Assembly (NCBI RefSeq): GCF_015644665.1
Contig: NZ_JADOBQ010000004.1
Span: 7,501 to 71,500, forward strand
Reading direction: 5' to 3'
DNA length: 64,000 bases
From: Roseobacter sp. MH60115
GTDB taxonomy: Bacteria > Pseudomonadota > Alphaproteobacteria > Rhodobacterales > Rhodobacteraceae
In this document: positions 1 through 8,627 of the stretch, one piece after another
Numbering within the stretch: position 1 is the stretch's first letter
How the letters are laid out: the number at the start of each line of letters is the position of its first letter
Position numbers and translations under genes: made by a program
The notes under the pieces: model-generated
Told to the model about the DNA's origin: nothing
Seen by the model: only the letters and a program-made list of their open reading frames with translations
Database searches by the model: none

Positions 1-416
1 GCCGCCGGTGAGGGGGGGTTCTACGGTTAGTACGGGGGACCCGCAACCCCTTTTTTCAGGAAACGTCATTTTTTTTACATGTTTCTTGTTTTTCCTTTGA
101 AAACAGGTGGTTGCTTACTCAAGATTTCGCAAAATATGGGTTTTGAGCAGGATTATTTCGTTTGGCCACATCCAAGGCCCACCCTGCTTCCGCTATATAT
201 AGCGTTATCCACAGGGCTATCCCCAAGACTCCGCGAGTCACCGGGCAAATCAGGCACGACTCGGGGCGTGAATCAGGTGAATCGCTGCCGATTCAGGTGC
301 ACCGGGTCAAAGGATTCGTCCAAATGGTCAAAAATGAATCGGTTTGGCGGGGTGATTTGCGGTCGAATCTGCAAATCACGGGTTTCGAAACCGCTCAACA
401 ATGATGCGGATGGGCC
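1..416. promoter_or_regulatory. candidate replication-origin-like region (DnaA box plus GANTC cluster)
   Basis: No convincing gene is visible. An AT-rich tract lies at about 50-165. A perfect consensus DnaA box, TTATCCACA, is at 205-213 and a related CTATCCCCA is at 217-225. Nine GANTC sites (starts 227, 235, 258, 270, 279, 290, 313, 336, 365) lie within 143 bp, where about 0.6 is expected for four fixed bases. GANTC is the site of the alphaproteobacterial cell-cycle methylase CcrM. An unwinding tract, a DnaA box and methylation sites together resemble an oriC. That reading is inference: only one perfect box is seen and the neighbouring gene to the left is outside the window. Confidence 0.5.
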
Positions 417-1022
417 TCAGGCCGCCTGTTTGCTGCGCAGCTTGGGCAGCCGCAGCGCCAACAGGCCCAGAATCACGGCCATATAGATCACCGGCTCCAG
501 CGCCCAGGTCTTGGTCAGCATCATATAGTGCACCCCGCCCAGAATAACGGCCACATAAGAGAGACGGTGCAGTTTGCGCCAACCGGCTCCAAGTTTGCGC
601 ACCGACCAGTTGTTTGACGTCAGCGCCAGGGGGATCAACAGCATAAAGCCTGCCATACCGATTGTGATATACGGGCGCTTGAGGATGTCCGCCCAGATCT
701 GGCTCAGGATGCCCACGTCCAGCACCAGCCAGACCAGCAGGTGCAGGGACACATATATAAAGGCGAGCAGGCCGAACATGCGGCGGAACTTCAGCAGGTT
801 GATCCCGAGGTAGCGGCGCAGCGGCGTGATGGTCAGGCCGATGATCAACAGTTGCAGGGCAATTTCGCCCAGTTCATGTTCCAGCGCCTTGATCGGTTCG
901 CGGCCCAACCCCCCCGTCTGCGCGAGGTAGAGCAGCCAGGGCACCGGCAACAGATACAGTATATAGAGCACCCATGTGGGCACCCGGCGCGCGAAGGCGT
1001 TGATACGGTCAACAATTGTCAT
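417..1022 (-). CDS. msrQ: protein-methionine-sulfoxide reductase heme-binding subunit MsrQ (YedZ)
   Basis: This 201-residue inner-membrane b-type cytochrome carries electrons from the respiratory chain or flavin reductase to periplasmic MsrP, which repairs oxidised methionines in envelope proteins. The sequence shows about six hydrophobic segments and the ferric-reductase-like transmembrane fold. Candidate heme-ligand histidines are H94 (in a VSLHLLVWL segment), H152 (LHRLSY) and H165 (GGVHYMM), the spacing expected for YedZ. It follows msrP by 23 bp on the same strand, as in most proteobacteria, so the two are co-transcribed. Family length is about 200 residues, so it is full length. Confidence 0.95.
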   Translation of the reverse strand: MTIVDRINAFARRVPTWVLYILYLLPVPWLLYLAQTGGLGREPIKALEHELGEIALQLLIIGLTITPLRRYLGINLLKFRRMFGLLAFIYVSLHLLVWLVLDVGILSQIWADILKRPYITIGMAGFMLLIPLALTSNNWSVRKLGAGWRKLHRLSYVAVILGGVHYMMLTKTWALEPVIYMAVILGLLALRLPKLRSKQAA

Positions 1023-1045
1023 GGCATCAGCCTAACACAGACGGC

Positions 1046-1951
1046 TTAATAATTGACCGTCAGGTCCATGCCCTCATAGAGGCTGGCGACCTCCTCTTCG
1101 TAGCCGTTGAACATCAATGTGGGCACACGCTTTGAAAACAGACCGCCCCCGACCTTGCGTTCCGTCGCCTGGCTCCAGCGGGGGTGATCCACGGTTGGGT
1201 TCACATTCGCATAGAAACCGTATTCGCTGGCTTGCAGCGCCTGCCATGTGTTCACGGGCTGATCTTCGGTCACCGTGATCCGCACAATCGACTTGATCGA
1301 TTTGAACCCATACTTCCACGGCACCACCAGACGCAGGGGCGCGCCATTCTGGTTCGGGATGGTTTTACCGTAAATGCCGGTCGCCATGATGGTGAGCGGA
1401 TGCAGCGCCTCGTCCATGCGTAGACCTTCGACATAGGGCCAGTCGATGGTGCGATACTTCTGCCCCACCATCTCTTCGGGCCGGTAGAGCGTTTCAAAGC
1501 GCACGTATTTGCCCTCGGGCATCACACCGGCCAGCGCCAGCAGGTCCGCCAGTTCAAATCCGTTCCAGGGGATCACCATCGACCAGGCCTCGACACAGCG
1601 GAAGCGGTAGATACGTTCCTCCACCGTCATCTCGGCCATGATGTCCTTGAAGCTGTAGTCGCCCGGCTTTTCGACAAGCCCATCGATCGCCACCGTCCAG
1701 GGATCGGTCGTCAACGCGCCGGCATACGTCGCGGGATCGCTCTTGCCGGTACCGAATTCATAGAAGTTATTATATTGCGTGATGTCTTCCCACGGGTTCG
1801 GTTCCAGCGCCTCTTCGGCCTGCGCGCCCGCACCGATACCGGCAAGGGCCACGCCGGACGCCGCGCCTGCCATCAGTTGGCGGCGGTTCATGAAATGCGC
1901 CTGCGGCGTCACATCTTTATGCGTCAGCGTGTTGGTCCACCGATGTGCCAT
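1046..1951 (-). CDS. msrP: protein-methionine-sulfoxide reductase catalytic subunit MsrP (YedY)
   Basis: This is a periplasmic molybdopterin oxidoreductase that reduces methionine sulfoxide in exported proteins. The N-terminus carries a Tat signal ([13 protein letters not shown], twin arginine at residues 23-24, then a hydrophobic stretch ending AQAEE). The molybdenum-ligand cysteine is C119 in RFRCVEAW, and the NQNGAPLRL block is typical of the sulfite-oxidase fold. Two ATGs are adjacent; the second (1951) sits 6 nt after GGAG and matches the usual MAHRW start. Length is 301 residues, normal for the family. It is the first gene of the msrPQ operon. Confidence 0.95.
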   Translation of the reverse strand: MAHRWTNTLTHKDVTPQAHFMNRRQLMAGAASGVALAGIGAGAQAEEALEPNPWEDITQYNNFYEFGTGKSDPATYAGALTTDPWTVAIDGLVEKPGDYSFKDIMAEMTVEERIYRFRCVEAWSMVIPWNGFELADLLALAGVMPEGKYVRFETLYRPEEMVGQKYRTIDWPYVEGLRMDEALHPLTIMATGIYGKTIPNQNGAPLRLVVPWKYGFKSIKSIVRITVTEDQPVNTWQALQASEYGFYANVNPTVDHPRWSQATERKVGGGLFSKRVPTLMFNGYEEEVASLYEGMDLTVNY

Positions 1952-2050
1952 CATCTACTCCAAAGCAATCGCGTTTCAGCTCATGTAGAGAGTAGTACGT
2001 GCAGGACCAAACCAATTCGAGTCACGAATGAGACAGCAGTCTGTAACTAT

Positions 2051-2713
2051 TCACGCCAGCGCGCGCAGGTTCAGCATGCCGGGCAGGTCGTCCATGCTTT
2101 GAAAGAGAGCGTCACAGATCGGGGCCAGACGTTCCGGATCGGTCTCTGCCACATAGCCGAGGCAATACATGCCCGCCGCCTTGCCCGCACGGGCACCACT
2201 GGCGCTGTCTTCGACCACCACGCAGCGATCAGGTGAAACACCCGCCTCGGCTGCCGCCTTGAGGTAGACGTCAGGCGCCGGTTTGGGTTGGGCGACATCT
2301 TCGCGCGAATAAATCTGACCATCCAGACGCTGGCGCAGCCCGGTGCGGGTCAGGGTGATTTCCATCTTGCGGTGCGGCCCGTTGGAGCCGACGGCGTAAC
2401 CGATCCCGGCTGCATCCAGCGCGTCGAGAACACCGACAACCCCGGGGACAAGGTCAACCCCGGCCTCCAGCGCCTCGAACATCTCACTATATATACTGTC
2501 GAGCCAACCGTCCGGCAGCTGTGCCCCCATCTCGCGAGCGGTAGACATCACGCCCGCCATCGTCCCCCCGACAAAGAGATCGACAATACGTTCAAGGGAG
2601 ATTTCCAGCCCATGACGCGCAAGATTGTCCTGAATGACCACATTGGTGACCGGTTCGCTGTCCACGAGGACACCGTCACAGTCAAAGATCACCAGGTCTG
2701 GAGGGAAATTCAT
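2051..2713 (-). CDS. HAD-superfamily phosphatase, beta-phosphoglucomutase/phosphoglycolate phosphatase type
   Basis: This 220-residue soluble HAD hydrolase has all four motifs: nucleophile D11 and general acid D13 (FDCDGVLVDS), motif II S110 in VGSNG, K144 in QPKPAPD, and the E168-D169 pair (VVVEDSASG). A helical cap lies at about 20-90. The architecture matches the CbbY/Gph/YcjU group acting on small phosphorylated sugars or glycolate; the substrate cannot be told from sequence. Its ATG directly abuts the T-tract of the clpB terminator and no Shine-Dalgarno is visible, so translation may be leaderless or depend on read-through from clpB. Confidence 0.85.
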   Translation of the reverse strand: MNFPPDLVIFDCDGVLVDSEPVTNVVIQDNLARHGLEISLERIVDLFVGGTMAGVMSTAREMGAQLPDGWLDSIYSEMFEALEAGVDLVPGVVGVLDALDAAGIGYAVGSNGPHRKMEITLTRTGLRQRLDGQIYSREDVAQPKPAPDVYLKAAAEAGVSPDRCVVVEDSASGARAGKAAGMYCLGYVAETDPERLAPICDALFQSMDDLPGMLNLRALA

Positions 2714-2743
2714 AAAAAAGGCCGGGGTTAAGTCCCGGCCTTT
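2714..2743 (-). terminator. rho-independent terminator of clpB
   Basis: On the minus strand a perfect 10-bp stem (AAAGGCCGGG / CCCGGCCTTT, 7-nt loop) is followed by a run of six T that starts inside the 3' arm and ends at the base before the ATG of the next gene. It lies about 25 nt after the clpB stop. Confidence 0.9.
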
Positions 2744-2766
2744 GTGCAGTTATTTTGACCGCGCCG

Positions 2767-5385
2767 TCAATGTACGACGGCATCATCCGGTTTCGGGCGG
2801 TTCGACGCGGCAATCCGGTCGCCGATGATCAACCCTTCGCTGCCCGCACTGACGCTCACGCTCTCGCCGTCTTTGACGTCACCCGCCAAGAGCATCTCCG
2901 CCAGGGGGTCCTGAAGCGCCCGCTGGATCACGCGCTTGAGCGGTCGCGCCCCGAAAACCGGGTCATAGCCTTCATCCGCCAGCCAGGTCCGCGCGCCGTC
3001 GTCCAGATCCAGCGTGATCTTCCGCGCGGCCAGCCGCTTGAGCAGACGCGCCATCTGGATATCAACGATGCCGTCCATATCCTCGCGGCCCAGACGATCA
3101 AAGATGATGGTCTCGTCCAGTCGGTTGAGGAATTCCGGACGGAAATGCGCCCGTACCGCATCCATCACATCGCGCTTGGCATCCGAGGCATCCGCCCCAT
3201 CCGGCAAGCGGCTGAGGCTTTGCGCCCCAAGGTTCGACGTCAGGATAATGAGCGTCTGCTTGAAATCCACGGTGCGGCCCTGACCATCGGTGAGCATCCC
3301 ATCGTCAAGCACCTGCAACAGCACGTTGAAGACATCCGGGTGCGCCTTCTCGACCTCGTCGAAAAGCACAACCTGATAGGGCCTGCGCCGCACAGCCTCC
3401 GTCAGCACACCGCCCTCGTCATAACCCACATAGCCGGGAGGAGCCCCGATCAGACGCGCCACGCTGTGTTTCTCCATGAACTCCGACATGTCGATGCGCA
3501 CCATCGCGCTGTCATCGTCAAAGAGGAACTCGGCCACGGCCTTGGTCAGCTCGGTCTTGCCCACACCGGTCGGACCGAGGAAGAGGAAAGATCCCAAAGG
3601 CCGGTTCTCGTCGTTCAGACCAGCACGTGCGCGCCGTACCGCATTGGCAACCGAACGCACGGCGGTTTCCTGACCGATCACGCGCGTGTGCAACTGATCT
3701 TCCATGCGCAGCAGCTTGTCGCGTTCGCCTTCCAGCATCTTGCCCGCCGGGATACCCGTCCAGCGTTCGACAACACTGGCAATCTGGTCGGGGCGCACGG
3801 CCTCTTCCACCAGCACATCGGTTTCGTCGCGACCCTCGGCCTCGCCCAGCTGTTTTTCAAGCTGAGGGATCACCCCATAGGACAGCTCACCGGCCTTCGC
3901 CAAATTGCCTTCCCGCTTGGCAATCTCAAGCTCGGCACGGGCGTGATCCAGTTTTTCCTTGATGTCCCGCGCGCCTGCCATCTTGTCCCGCTCGGCCTGC
4001 CATTTGGCGGTCAGCGCGTCGCTTTTCTCCTGCAGTTCCGCGAGGTCCTTTTCAAGCGTGGTCAGGCGGTCCTTACTCGCCGCGTCATCTTCCAGACGCA
4101 GAGCCTCGGCCTCGATCTGCATCTGCAAGATCTGGCGGTCCAGCGCATCCAGTTCTTCGGGCTTGCTGTCCACTTCCATGCGCAACCGGCTCGCCGCCTC
4201 ATCGACAAGGTCGATGGCTTTATCCGGCAGGAATCGGTCGGTAATGTAGCGGTGGCTGAGTGTGGCTGCGGCCACCAGCGCCGAGTCCGAAATTCGCACG
4301 CCGTGGTGCAGCTCGTACTTCTCTTTGATACCGCGCAAAATAGATACGGTATCTTCCACCGTCGGCTCCAGCACCATGACGGGCTGGAACCGCCGCGCAA
4401 GGGCTGCGTCCTTCTCCACATACTTGCGGTATTCATCGAGCGTGGTCGCACCCACGCAGTGCAACTCACCCCGCGCCAAGGCAGGTTTAATCAGGTTCGC
4501 GGCATCCATCGCGCCGTCTGCCTTGCCTGCCCCCACCAGCGTGTGCATTTCGTCGATAAAGAGGATGATCTCCCCTGCGGCCTCAGTGACCTCGGTCAGA
4601 ACAGCTTTCAGCCGCTCTTCGAATTCACCCCGGTACTTCGCGCCAGCAATCAGCGCGCCCATATCCAGCGCCAGCAGCTTCTTGTTGCGCAGGGATTCGG
4701 GCACGTCGCCGTTCACGATACGCAGAGCAAGGCCTTCGGCAATCGCCGTTTTACCGACACCGGGCTCACCAATGAGGACGGGGTTGTTCTTGGTCCGACG
4801 GCTCAACACCTGCATGGCGCGGCGAATCTCTTCGTCACGGCCAATGATCGGGTCGATCTTGCCTGCCTCAGCGCGCTCCGTAAGGTCCATCGCGTATTTC
4901 TTCAGCGCGTCGTATCCTTCTTCGGCGTTGGCGGTGTCGGCGGTGCGGCCCTTACGAACGTCGTTGATCGCCGTGTTCAGCCCCTGTGCAGTTACGCCAC
5001 CTGCGTCCAGCGCGGTTTTGGCAGCCGATTTCACCATGCAGAGCGCCATCAGGATGCGCTCAACCGGGACAAAGCTGTCGCCTGCCTTCTTGGCCAGGGC
5101 CTCGGCCTCTGCCAGCACCTTCTGCGTCGCATTGTCAAGATAGACCTGGGCGGCATCGCCGCTGACCTTGGGCATCTTGGACAAGGCCAGCTCAACCGAT
5201 TGCACGACATCTGCAGGCTTGCCACCCGCAGCGGCAATCAGGTTGCTCGCCAACCCCTGATCGTCGTCCATCAGTGCCTTGAGGATGTGTTCAGGCGCCA
5301 GCCGCTGATGGCTGTCGCGCGTCGCAATTGTCTGTGCCGCCTGAATGAAACCGCGCGATCGCTCCGTGAACTTGGTCAAGTCCAT
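2767..5385 (-). CDS. clpB: ATP-dependent disaggregase ClpB
   Basis: This 872-residue Hsp100 AAA+ chaperone resolubilises aggregated proteins with DnaK. Domains in order: Clp N-domain (about 1-145); first AAA+ module with Walker A GEPGVGKT at 206-213 and Walker B LFIDEM at 275-280; coiled-coil middle domain (about 400-530) that separates ClpB from ClpA; second AAA+ module with Walker A GPTGVGKT at 604-611. The start ATG is 7 nt after GGAG. A sigma32-type promoter lies about 80 bp upstream, and a strong hairpin terminator follows the stop. Length is normal. Confidence 0.98.
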   Translation of the reverse strand: MDLTKFTERSRGFIQAAQTIATRDSHQRLAPEHILKALMDDDQGLASNLIAAAGGKPADVVQSVELALSKMPKVSGDAAQVYLDNATQKVLAEAEALAKKAGDSFVPVERILMALCMVKSAAKTALDAGGVTAQGLNTAINDVRKGRTADTANAEEGYDALKKYAMDLTERAEAGKIDPIIGRDEEIRRAMQVLSRRTKNNPVLIGEPGVGKTAIAEGLALRIVNGDVPESLRNKKLLALDMGALIAGAKYRGEFEERLKAVLTEVTEAAGEIILFIDEMHTLVGAGKADGAMDAANLIKPALARGELHCVGATTLDEYRKYVEKDAALARRFQPVMVLEPTVEDTVSILRGIKEKYELHHGVRISDSALVAAATLSHRYITDRFLPDKAIDLVDEAASRLRMEVDSKPEELDALDRQILQMQIEAEALRLEDDAASKDRLTTLEKDLAELQEKSDALTAKWQAERDKMAGARDIKEKLDHARAELEIAKREGNLAKAGELSYGVIPQLEKQLGEAEGRDETDVLVEEAVRPDQIASVVERWTGIPAGKMLEGERDKLLRMEDQLHTRVIGQETAVRSVANAVRRARAGLNDENRPLGSFLFLGPTGVGKTELTKAVAEFLFDDDSAMVRIDMSEFMEKHSVARLIGAPPGYVGYDEGGVLTEAVRRRPYQVVLFDEVEKAHPDVFNVLLQVLDDGMLTDGQGRTVDFKQTLIILTSNLGAQSLSRLPDGADASDAKRDVMDAVRAHFRPEFLNRLDETIIFDRLGREDMDGIVDIQMARLLKRLAARKITLDLDDGARTWLADEGYDPVFGARPLKRVIQRALQDPLAEMLLAGDVKDGESVSVSAGSEGLIIGDRIAASNRPKPDDAVVH

Positions 5386-5466
5386 GGGTATTCTCCTTTA
5401 TGTAAAGCGTCCCGGATGTGCTGCGCCCGGCATAGCGGCACGACAGCGGTCAGGACCTTGAGGTTT

Positions 5467-5495
5467 ATTTGGGGCGCAGGCGAGCCCGCTTCAAG
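5467..5495 (-). promoter_or_regulatory. RpoH (sigma32)-type heat-shock promoter of clpB
   Basis: On the minus strand CTTGAA (5495-5490) is followed after 15 bp by CCCCAAAT (5474-5467). This closely matches the sigma32 consensus CTTGAA-N13-17-CCCCATNT, and the implied transcript would start about 75 nt before the clpB ATG. The agreement of motif, spacing and gene function makes the call fairly firm, although no transcript data are available. Confidence 0.7.
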
Positions 5496-5599
5496 AGGCT
5501 GCTACGCCCCGCATTTGCGATACCTTATCCTGCAAGTGGTTGCTCTGATATGAATCAAACGAGCAACCCTTGTGGGAATAGCCGCCGCCCTTTCCCCGT

Positions 5600-5870
5600 T
5601 TTTGACCCCCTCTGATCCCCTATCTTTGATGCCATGTGAAGGCGTACCCGCACCGCAGTCCTTCATCGTATGTAACCAGTTGGCTTGTTCTGCCAGTTCC
5701 AATTGTGCCCCGGGTCCTCACAGTTCCACTTCAGGCCCGGGGGCGCAATCTGCCACAGGAGCAAACCTCGGTTTGCCGGTAACTTGCCCGCTTGACGGGA
5801 AGGCCGCACGCTTCTGATCGGCTTATCACCTTGACCCGGAGCGCATGGGAGATGCCTCCGGGTCTTTTTC
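5600..5870 (+). ncRNA. candidate structured RNA (sRNA or pyrF leader) ending in a terminator
   Basis: No convincing protein lies between the clpB promoter and pyrF, but the plus strand can fold strongly. An inner stem pairs 5703-5714 with 5736-5748 (12 bp, one bulged G). An outer stem pairs 5682-5692 with 5756-5767 across an internal loop of 10 and 7 nt. GCAAACC (5761-5767) can instead pair with GGTTTGC (5770-5776), so two folds compete. A terminator follows at 5833-5869. It could be a free small RNA or a regulatory leader of pyrF, which starts 70 bp further on. It does not match 4.5S, RNase P, tmRNA or 6S as far as I can judge. Confidence 0.4.
5833..5869 (+). terminator. rho-independent terminator upstream of pyrF
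   Basis: A perfect 9-bp stem, GACCCGGAG (5833-5841) with CTCCGGGTC (5856-5864), is followed by TTTTT. No plus-strand protein gene lies upstream, so it must end a non-coding transcript or act as an attenuator 70 bp before pyrF. Confidence 0.8.
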
Positions 5871-5939
5871 CGCCCTGCTGTGCAATGGACAGGCAGACCC
5901 GTTCCGCCTAAGAGACACCGATGGCAAAAGGAGCGGCAT

Positions 5940-6656
5940 ATGGTGGATGACAGACTGATCGTGGCGCTGGATGTGCCAAATGCTCTGGCAGGTCATCAGC
6001 TGGCCACGCAGCTCGGCGACGCCGTCAATTTCTACAAGATCGGTCTGGGCATGCTGACAGGCGGCGGTCTGGCGCTGGCCAATGAGCTCAAACAGGAGCA
6101 TGGCAAACGCATCTTCCTGGACATGAAACTCTTCGACATCAGCGCCACGATAGAAGCCGCCGTCCGGGGACTGGCACAGTTCGATCTCGATTTTCTCACC
6201 GTGCACGGTGACCCGCATGTGGTCGCCGCCGCAAAGGAAGGCGCGGGCGGGTCGGAGATGAAAATCCTGGCCGTTACCATCCTGACATCGCTGGACCGAT
6301 CCGATCTTGATGCCTGCCAGATCCGTCAGGGCGATGTGCCGGATCTGGTTGTCGCACGTGCCGCCGCGGCCCTTGAGGCCGGCGCCGACGGTGTGATCGC
6401 CTCCCCCCAGGAAGCCGCGCGAATCCGCGCCCTGCCAGAGGCCCGGGATCGCCTGATCGTCACCCCCGGCGTCCGTCCTGCAGGCGCGGATCTTGGTGAC
6501 CAGAAACGTGTGGCGACCCCCGCGAATGCTATTTCTGCGGGTGCGGACCATGTCGTCGTCGGCCGTCCGGTCTGGCAATCGGCAAATCCGCGCGCGTCTG
6601 CAGAGGCGATTCTGGCCGAATTGAACAGCCCGCAGGCCCACAGCCCAAACCACTGA
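5940..6656 (+). CDS. pyrF: orotidine 5'-phosphate decarboxylase
   Basis: This enzyme decarboxylates OMP to UMP, the last step of de novo pyrimidine synthesis, in the cytosol. The 238-residue protein begins VDDRLIVALDVP and carries the catalytic D-x-K-x2-D signature (D61, K63, D66 in LDMKLFD), with the phosphate-binding end VTPGVRP and ADHVVVGRPVW. The chosen ATG has AAAAGGAG 6 nt upstream; an earlier in-frame ATG at 5885 lacks a ribosome site and adds non-homologous residues. It is apparently monocistronic, with terminators on both sides. Confidence 0.97.
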   Translation: MVDDRLIVALDVPNALAGHQLATQLGDAVNFYKIGLGMLTGGGLALANELKQEHGKRIFLDMKLFDISATIEAAVRGLAQFDLDFLTVHGDPHVVAAAKEGAGGSEMKILAVTILTSLDRSDLDACQIRQGDVPDLVVARAAAALEAGADGVIASPQEAARIRALPEARDRLIVTPGVRPAGADLGDQKRVATPANAISAGADHVVVGRPVWQSANPRASAEAILAELNSPQAHSPNH

Positions 6657-6745
6657 TCCAACGTCAGAATTCGGAATTGTCCACAACCGGAACGCACCCA
6701 TTGGGTCCAAAGAGGGACCGCAAGACACTGTGGCCGTAACACAAC

Positions 6746-6775
6746 AGACCACAGGATGTGGTCTTTAAGACTTTT
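6746..6775 (+). terminator. probable pyrF terminator
   Basis: A perfect 8-bp hairpin AGACCACA / TGTGGTCT (6746-6753 with 6757-6764, 3-nt loop) is followed by TTTAAGACTTTTT. The T-tract is interrupted, so termination may be partial. Confidence 0.6.
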
Positions 6776-6892
6776 TGGTTATTAGGCGAATTCGCCTTTA
6801 GGTGGTAAGTTGACGTAAGGTGATACTCCCCAACGAACCACGTCTTCCTGAGGTTCGTTACCTCCCCCCGCTCAGATCAGCGGGGGGTTTTT
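6776..6892 (+). ncRNA. candidate small RNA with two hairpins between pyrF and the NUDIX gene
   Basis: After the pyrF terminator the plus strand holds the palindrome AGGCGAATTCGCCT, then a perfect 8-bp hairpin (AACGAACC 6832-6839 with GGTTCGTT 6852-6859), then a strong terminator (CCCCCCGCT 6864-6872 with AGCGGGGGG 6879-6887, TTTTT). Two stable hairpins ending in a second terminator, with no protein between, suggest a short independent transcript. I could not identify a promoter. The terminator overlaps the last codons of the opposing NUDIX gene. Confidence 0.35.
6864..6892 (+). terminator. rho-independent terminator overlapping the end of the NUDIX gene
   Basis: A perfect 9-bp GC-rich stem with a 6-nt loop is followed by five T on the plus strand. 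It ends transcription towards the convergent NUDIX gene, whose stop codon lies within the hairpin. Confidence 0.85.
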
Positions 6893-7342
6893 CCTTAAAA
6901 GCTCCCGTTCTTCTGCCAGGTAGATGGCCAGCCGTATCTTGAAATTCGGCACGGCCTTGGGGTGGTTCAGAAAGTCGGTGACAGCCATCACCTCCCAACG
7001 CTGGCCCTCATCTCCAAACCGGATGGAACCCACGATCTCTTCGGGCACATGCGCGACAAAGAACCAGTTCACCTCGCTCTCAGAGGGGAAACACCGCCCC
7101 CAGGAAATCACGTCGGGCCGGATCGTCAGACCCAGCTCCTCAAAGGTCTCCCGCAACGCGCAGGCCAGCGGTGGCTCTCCCGCCTCCCGCCCGCCCCCTG
7201 GCAGGTCCCAATAGCCCGGAAACGGGATCGTCGGAATGTCATCGCGCAGGATCACGATGATCCGGTGGCCCACCAGCAGGGCCAGCTTGGCCCCCGTGAA
7301 CGGCATGTTCATTTCATCTGCAGTGGCGTAAGATCGGGACAT
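6872..7342 (-). CDS. NUDIX hydrolase
   Basis: This 156-residue protein hydrolyses a nucleoside diphosphate linked to another moiety; the actual substrate is not predictable. The full NUDIX box is present (GGGREAGEPP... then RETFEELGL), with the catalytic REXXEE glutamates intact, preceded by GYWDLPG. The start ATG at 7342 has AAGG 7 nt upstream, but many homologues begin near the internal MPFTGAKLAL, so the first 12 residues are uncertain. It is divergent from dinB, with only 28 bp between. Confidence 0.9.
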   Translation of the reverse strand: MSRSYATADEMNMPFTGAKLALLVGHRIIVILRDDIPTIPFPGYWDLPGGGREAGEPPLACALRETFEELGLTIRPDVISWGRCFPSESEVNWFFVAHVPEEIVGSIRFGDEGQRWEVMAVTDFLNHPKAVPNFKIRLAIYLAEERELLRKNPPLI

Positions 7343-7370
7343 GCACGCACCTTAACCGAACCGCCGGATT

Positions 7371-8624
7371 ATGCCCGCACTTTGCCGCGATTGCCTGACC
7401 GAATTTGACGACAGCCGCCGTTGCCCCGCCTGCGGCAGCCCGCGCGTGGTTGTGCATGACGAGCTTTATACCCTCTCCATTGCCCATATGGACTGCGATG
7501 CCTTCTATGCCTCGGTGGAAAAGCGCGATGACCCCAGCCTGATGAGCAAACCGGTCATTATCGGCGGCGGGCGGCGCGGTGTGGTTTCCACCGCCTGCTA
7601 TGTGGCGCGCATTCGGGGTGTCCGCTCGGCGATGCCGATGTTCCAGGCGCTGAAACTCTGCCCCGACGCGGTGATCATCAAACCACGGATGGAGGCCTAT
7701 GTTGATGCCTCCCGCGCCATTCGTCAGATGATGGAAGAGCTGACGCCCGACATTGAACCCCTGTCGCTGGACGAGGCCTTCATGGATCTCTCCGGCACCG
7801 CGCGGCTGCATGGTCACCCGCCCGCGGTGATGCTGGCGCGACTGATCAAACGCATGCGTGACGAGCTGGGCCTGACCGGCTCCATCGGTCTCAGCCACAA
7901 CAAGTTCTTGGCCAAGGTCGCCTCCGATCTCGACAAACCGCACGGGTTTTCGATCATCGGCAAGGCGGAAACGGATGATTTCTTGCGGGACCAGCCGGTA
8001 CGGCTGATCTGGGGCGTGGGGGCCGCCACGCAAGCCTCACTCGACAAGGCCGGTATCCGCACCTTTTCCGATCTGTTGCGCTGGGACCGCACCGAATTGA
8101 TTGCGCGGTTCGGATCGATGGGGGACCGCCTGTGGCACCTGGCGCGGGGTCAGGATCGCCGCCGTGTCTCGGCACATACGCCGATGAAATCGATCTCCAA
8201 CGAGACCACCTTTCACGAGGACACCTCCGACCCTGAGCTTTTGGACGGCCATCTCTGGCGGATGGCCGAAAAAGTGGCCGATCGCGCCAAGGCCAAGGGG
8301 CTCGCAGGCCGCGTGGTTACGCTGAAACTGAAACGGGCGGATCACTCGCTGATCTCAAGGCGGCTGAGCCTGCGCGACGCAACGCAGATGGCCGATACGG
8401 TCTATCGCACCGCGCGTGGACTTTTCGATCAGGTCGGCGATCAGGGTCCCTACCGGTTGTTGGGGTGCGGTCTCTCCGATCTGATCGGAGCCGAGGATGC
8501 CGACAGATCAAGTGATCTGCTTGACCCACAGGCGAAACGGCGCGGCGAGGCCGAGCGCGCTACCGATGCCATCCGTGCCCGCTTTGGGCCGGATGCCATT
8601 CTGAAAGGTCGCGCGCTGCGATAG
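7371..8624 (+). CDS. dinB: DNA polymerase IV (Y family) with N-terminal zinc ribbon
   Basis: This is an error-prone translesion polymerase of 417 residues. Palm-domain motifs are intact: MDCDAFYASVE (D41, D43 region), the fingers block STACYVARIRGVRSAMP, and SLDEA with catalytic D134-E135. A little-finger domain occupies about 290-400. Ahead of the polymerase core is a four-cysteine ribbon (C5-x2-C8, C18-x2-C21) that E. coli DinB lacks; it seems common in Rhodobacteraceae homologues, but I cannot verify that here. No clear SOS box is visible in the 28-bp gap to the divergent NUDIX gene. Confidence 0.95.
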   Translation: MPALCRDCLTEFDDSRRCPACGSPRVVVHDELYTLSIAHMDCDAFYASVEKRDDPSLMSKPVIIGGGRRGVVSTACYVARIRGVRSAMPMFQALKLCPDAVIIKPRMEAYVDASRAIRQMMEELTPDIEPLSLDEAFMDLSGTARLHGHPPAVMLARLIKRMRDELGLTGSIGLSHNKFLAKVASDLDKPHGFSIIGKAETDDFLRDQPVRLIWGVGAATQASLDKAGIRTFSDLLRWDRTELIARFGSMGDRLWHLARGQDRRRVSAHTPMKSISNETTFHEDTSDPELLDGHLWRMAEKVADRAKAKGLAGRVVTLKLKRADHSLISRRLSLRDATQMADTVYRTARGLFDQVGDQGPYRLLGCGLSDLIGAEDADRSSDLLDPQAKRRGEAERATDAIRARFGPDAILKGRALR

Positions 8625-8627
8625 CGC

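Noticed and set aside
79-486. 135-codon plus-strand open frame
   Set aside because: It crosses the GANTC/DnaA-box region and the end of msrQ, has no ribosome site and no recognisable family.
2755-5553. 932-codon plus-strand open frame
   Set aside because: Antisense to clpB; its length is a by-product of codon bias on the other strand.
5572-5817. 81-codon plus-strand frame between clpB and pyrF
   Set aside because: Low-complexity content, no ribosome site and it overlaps strong RNA structure.
5640-5832. 6S, 4.5S, RNase P or tmRNA gene
   Set aside because: Rod shape and length recall 6S, but signature sequences for any of these RNAs are not seen.
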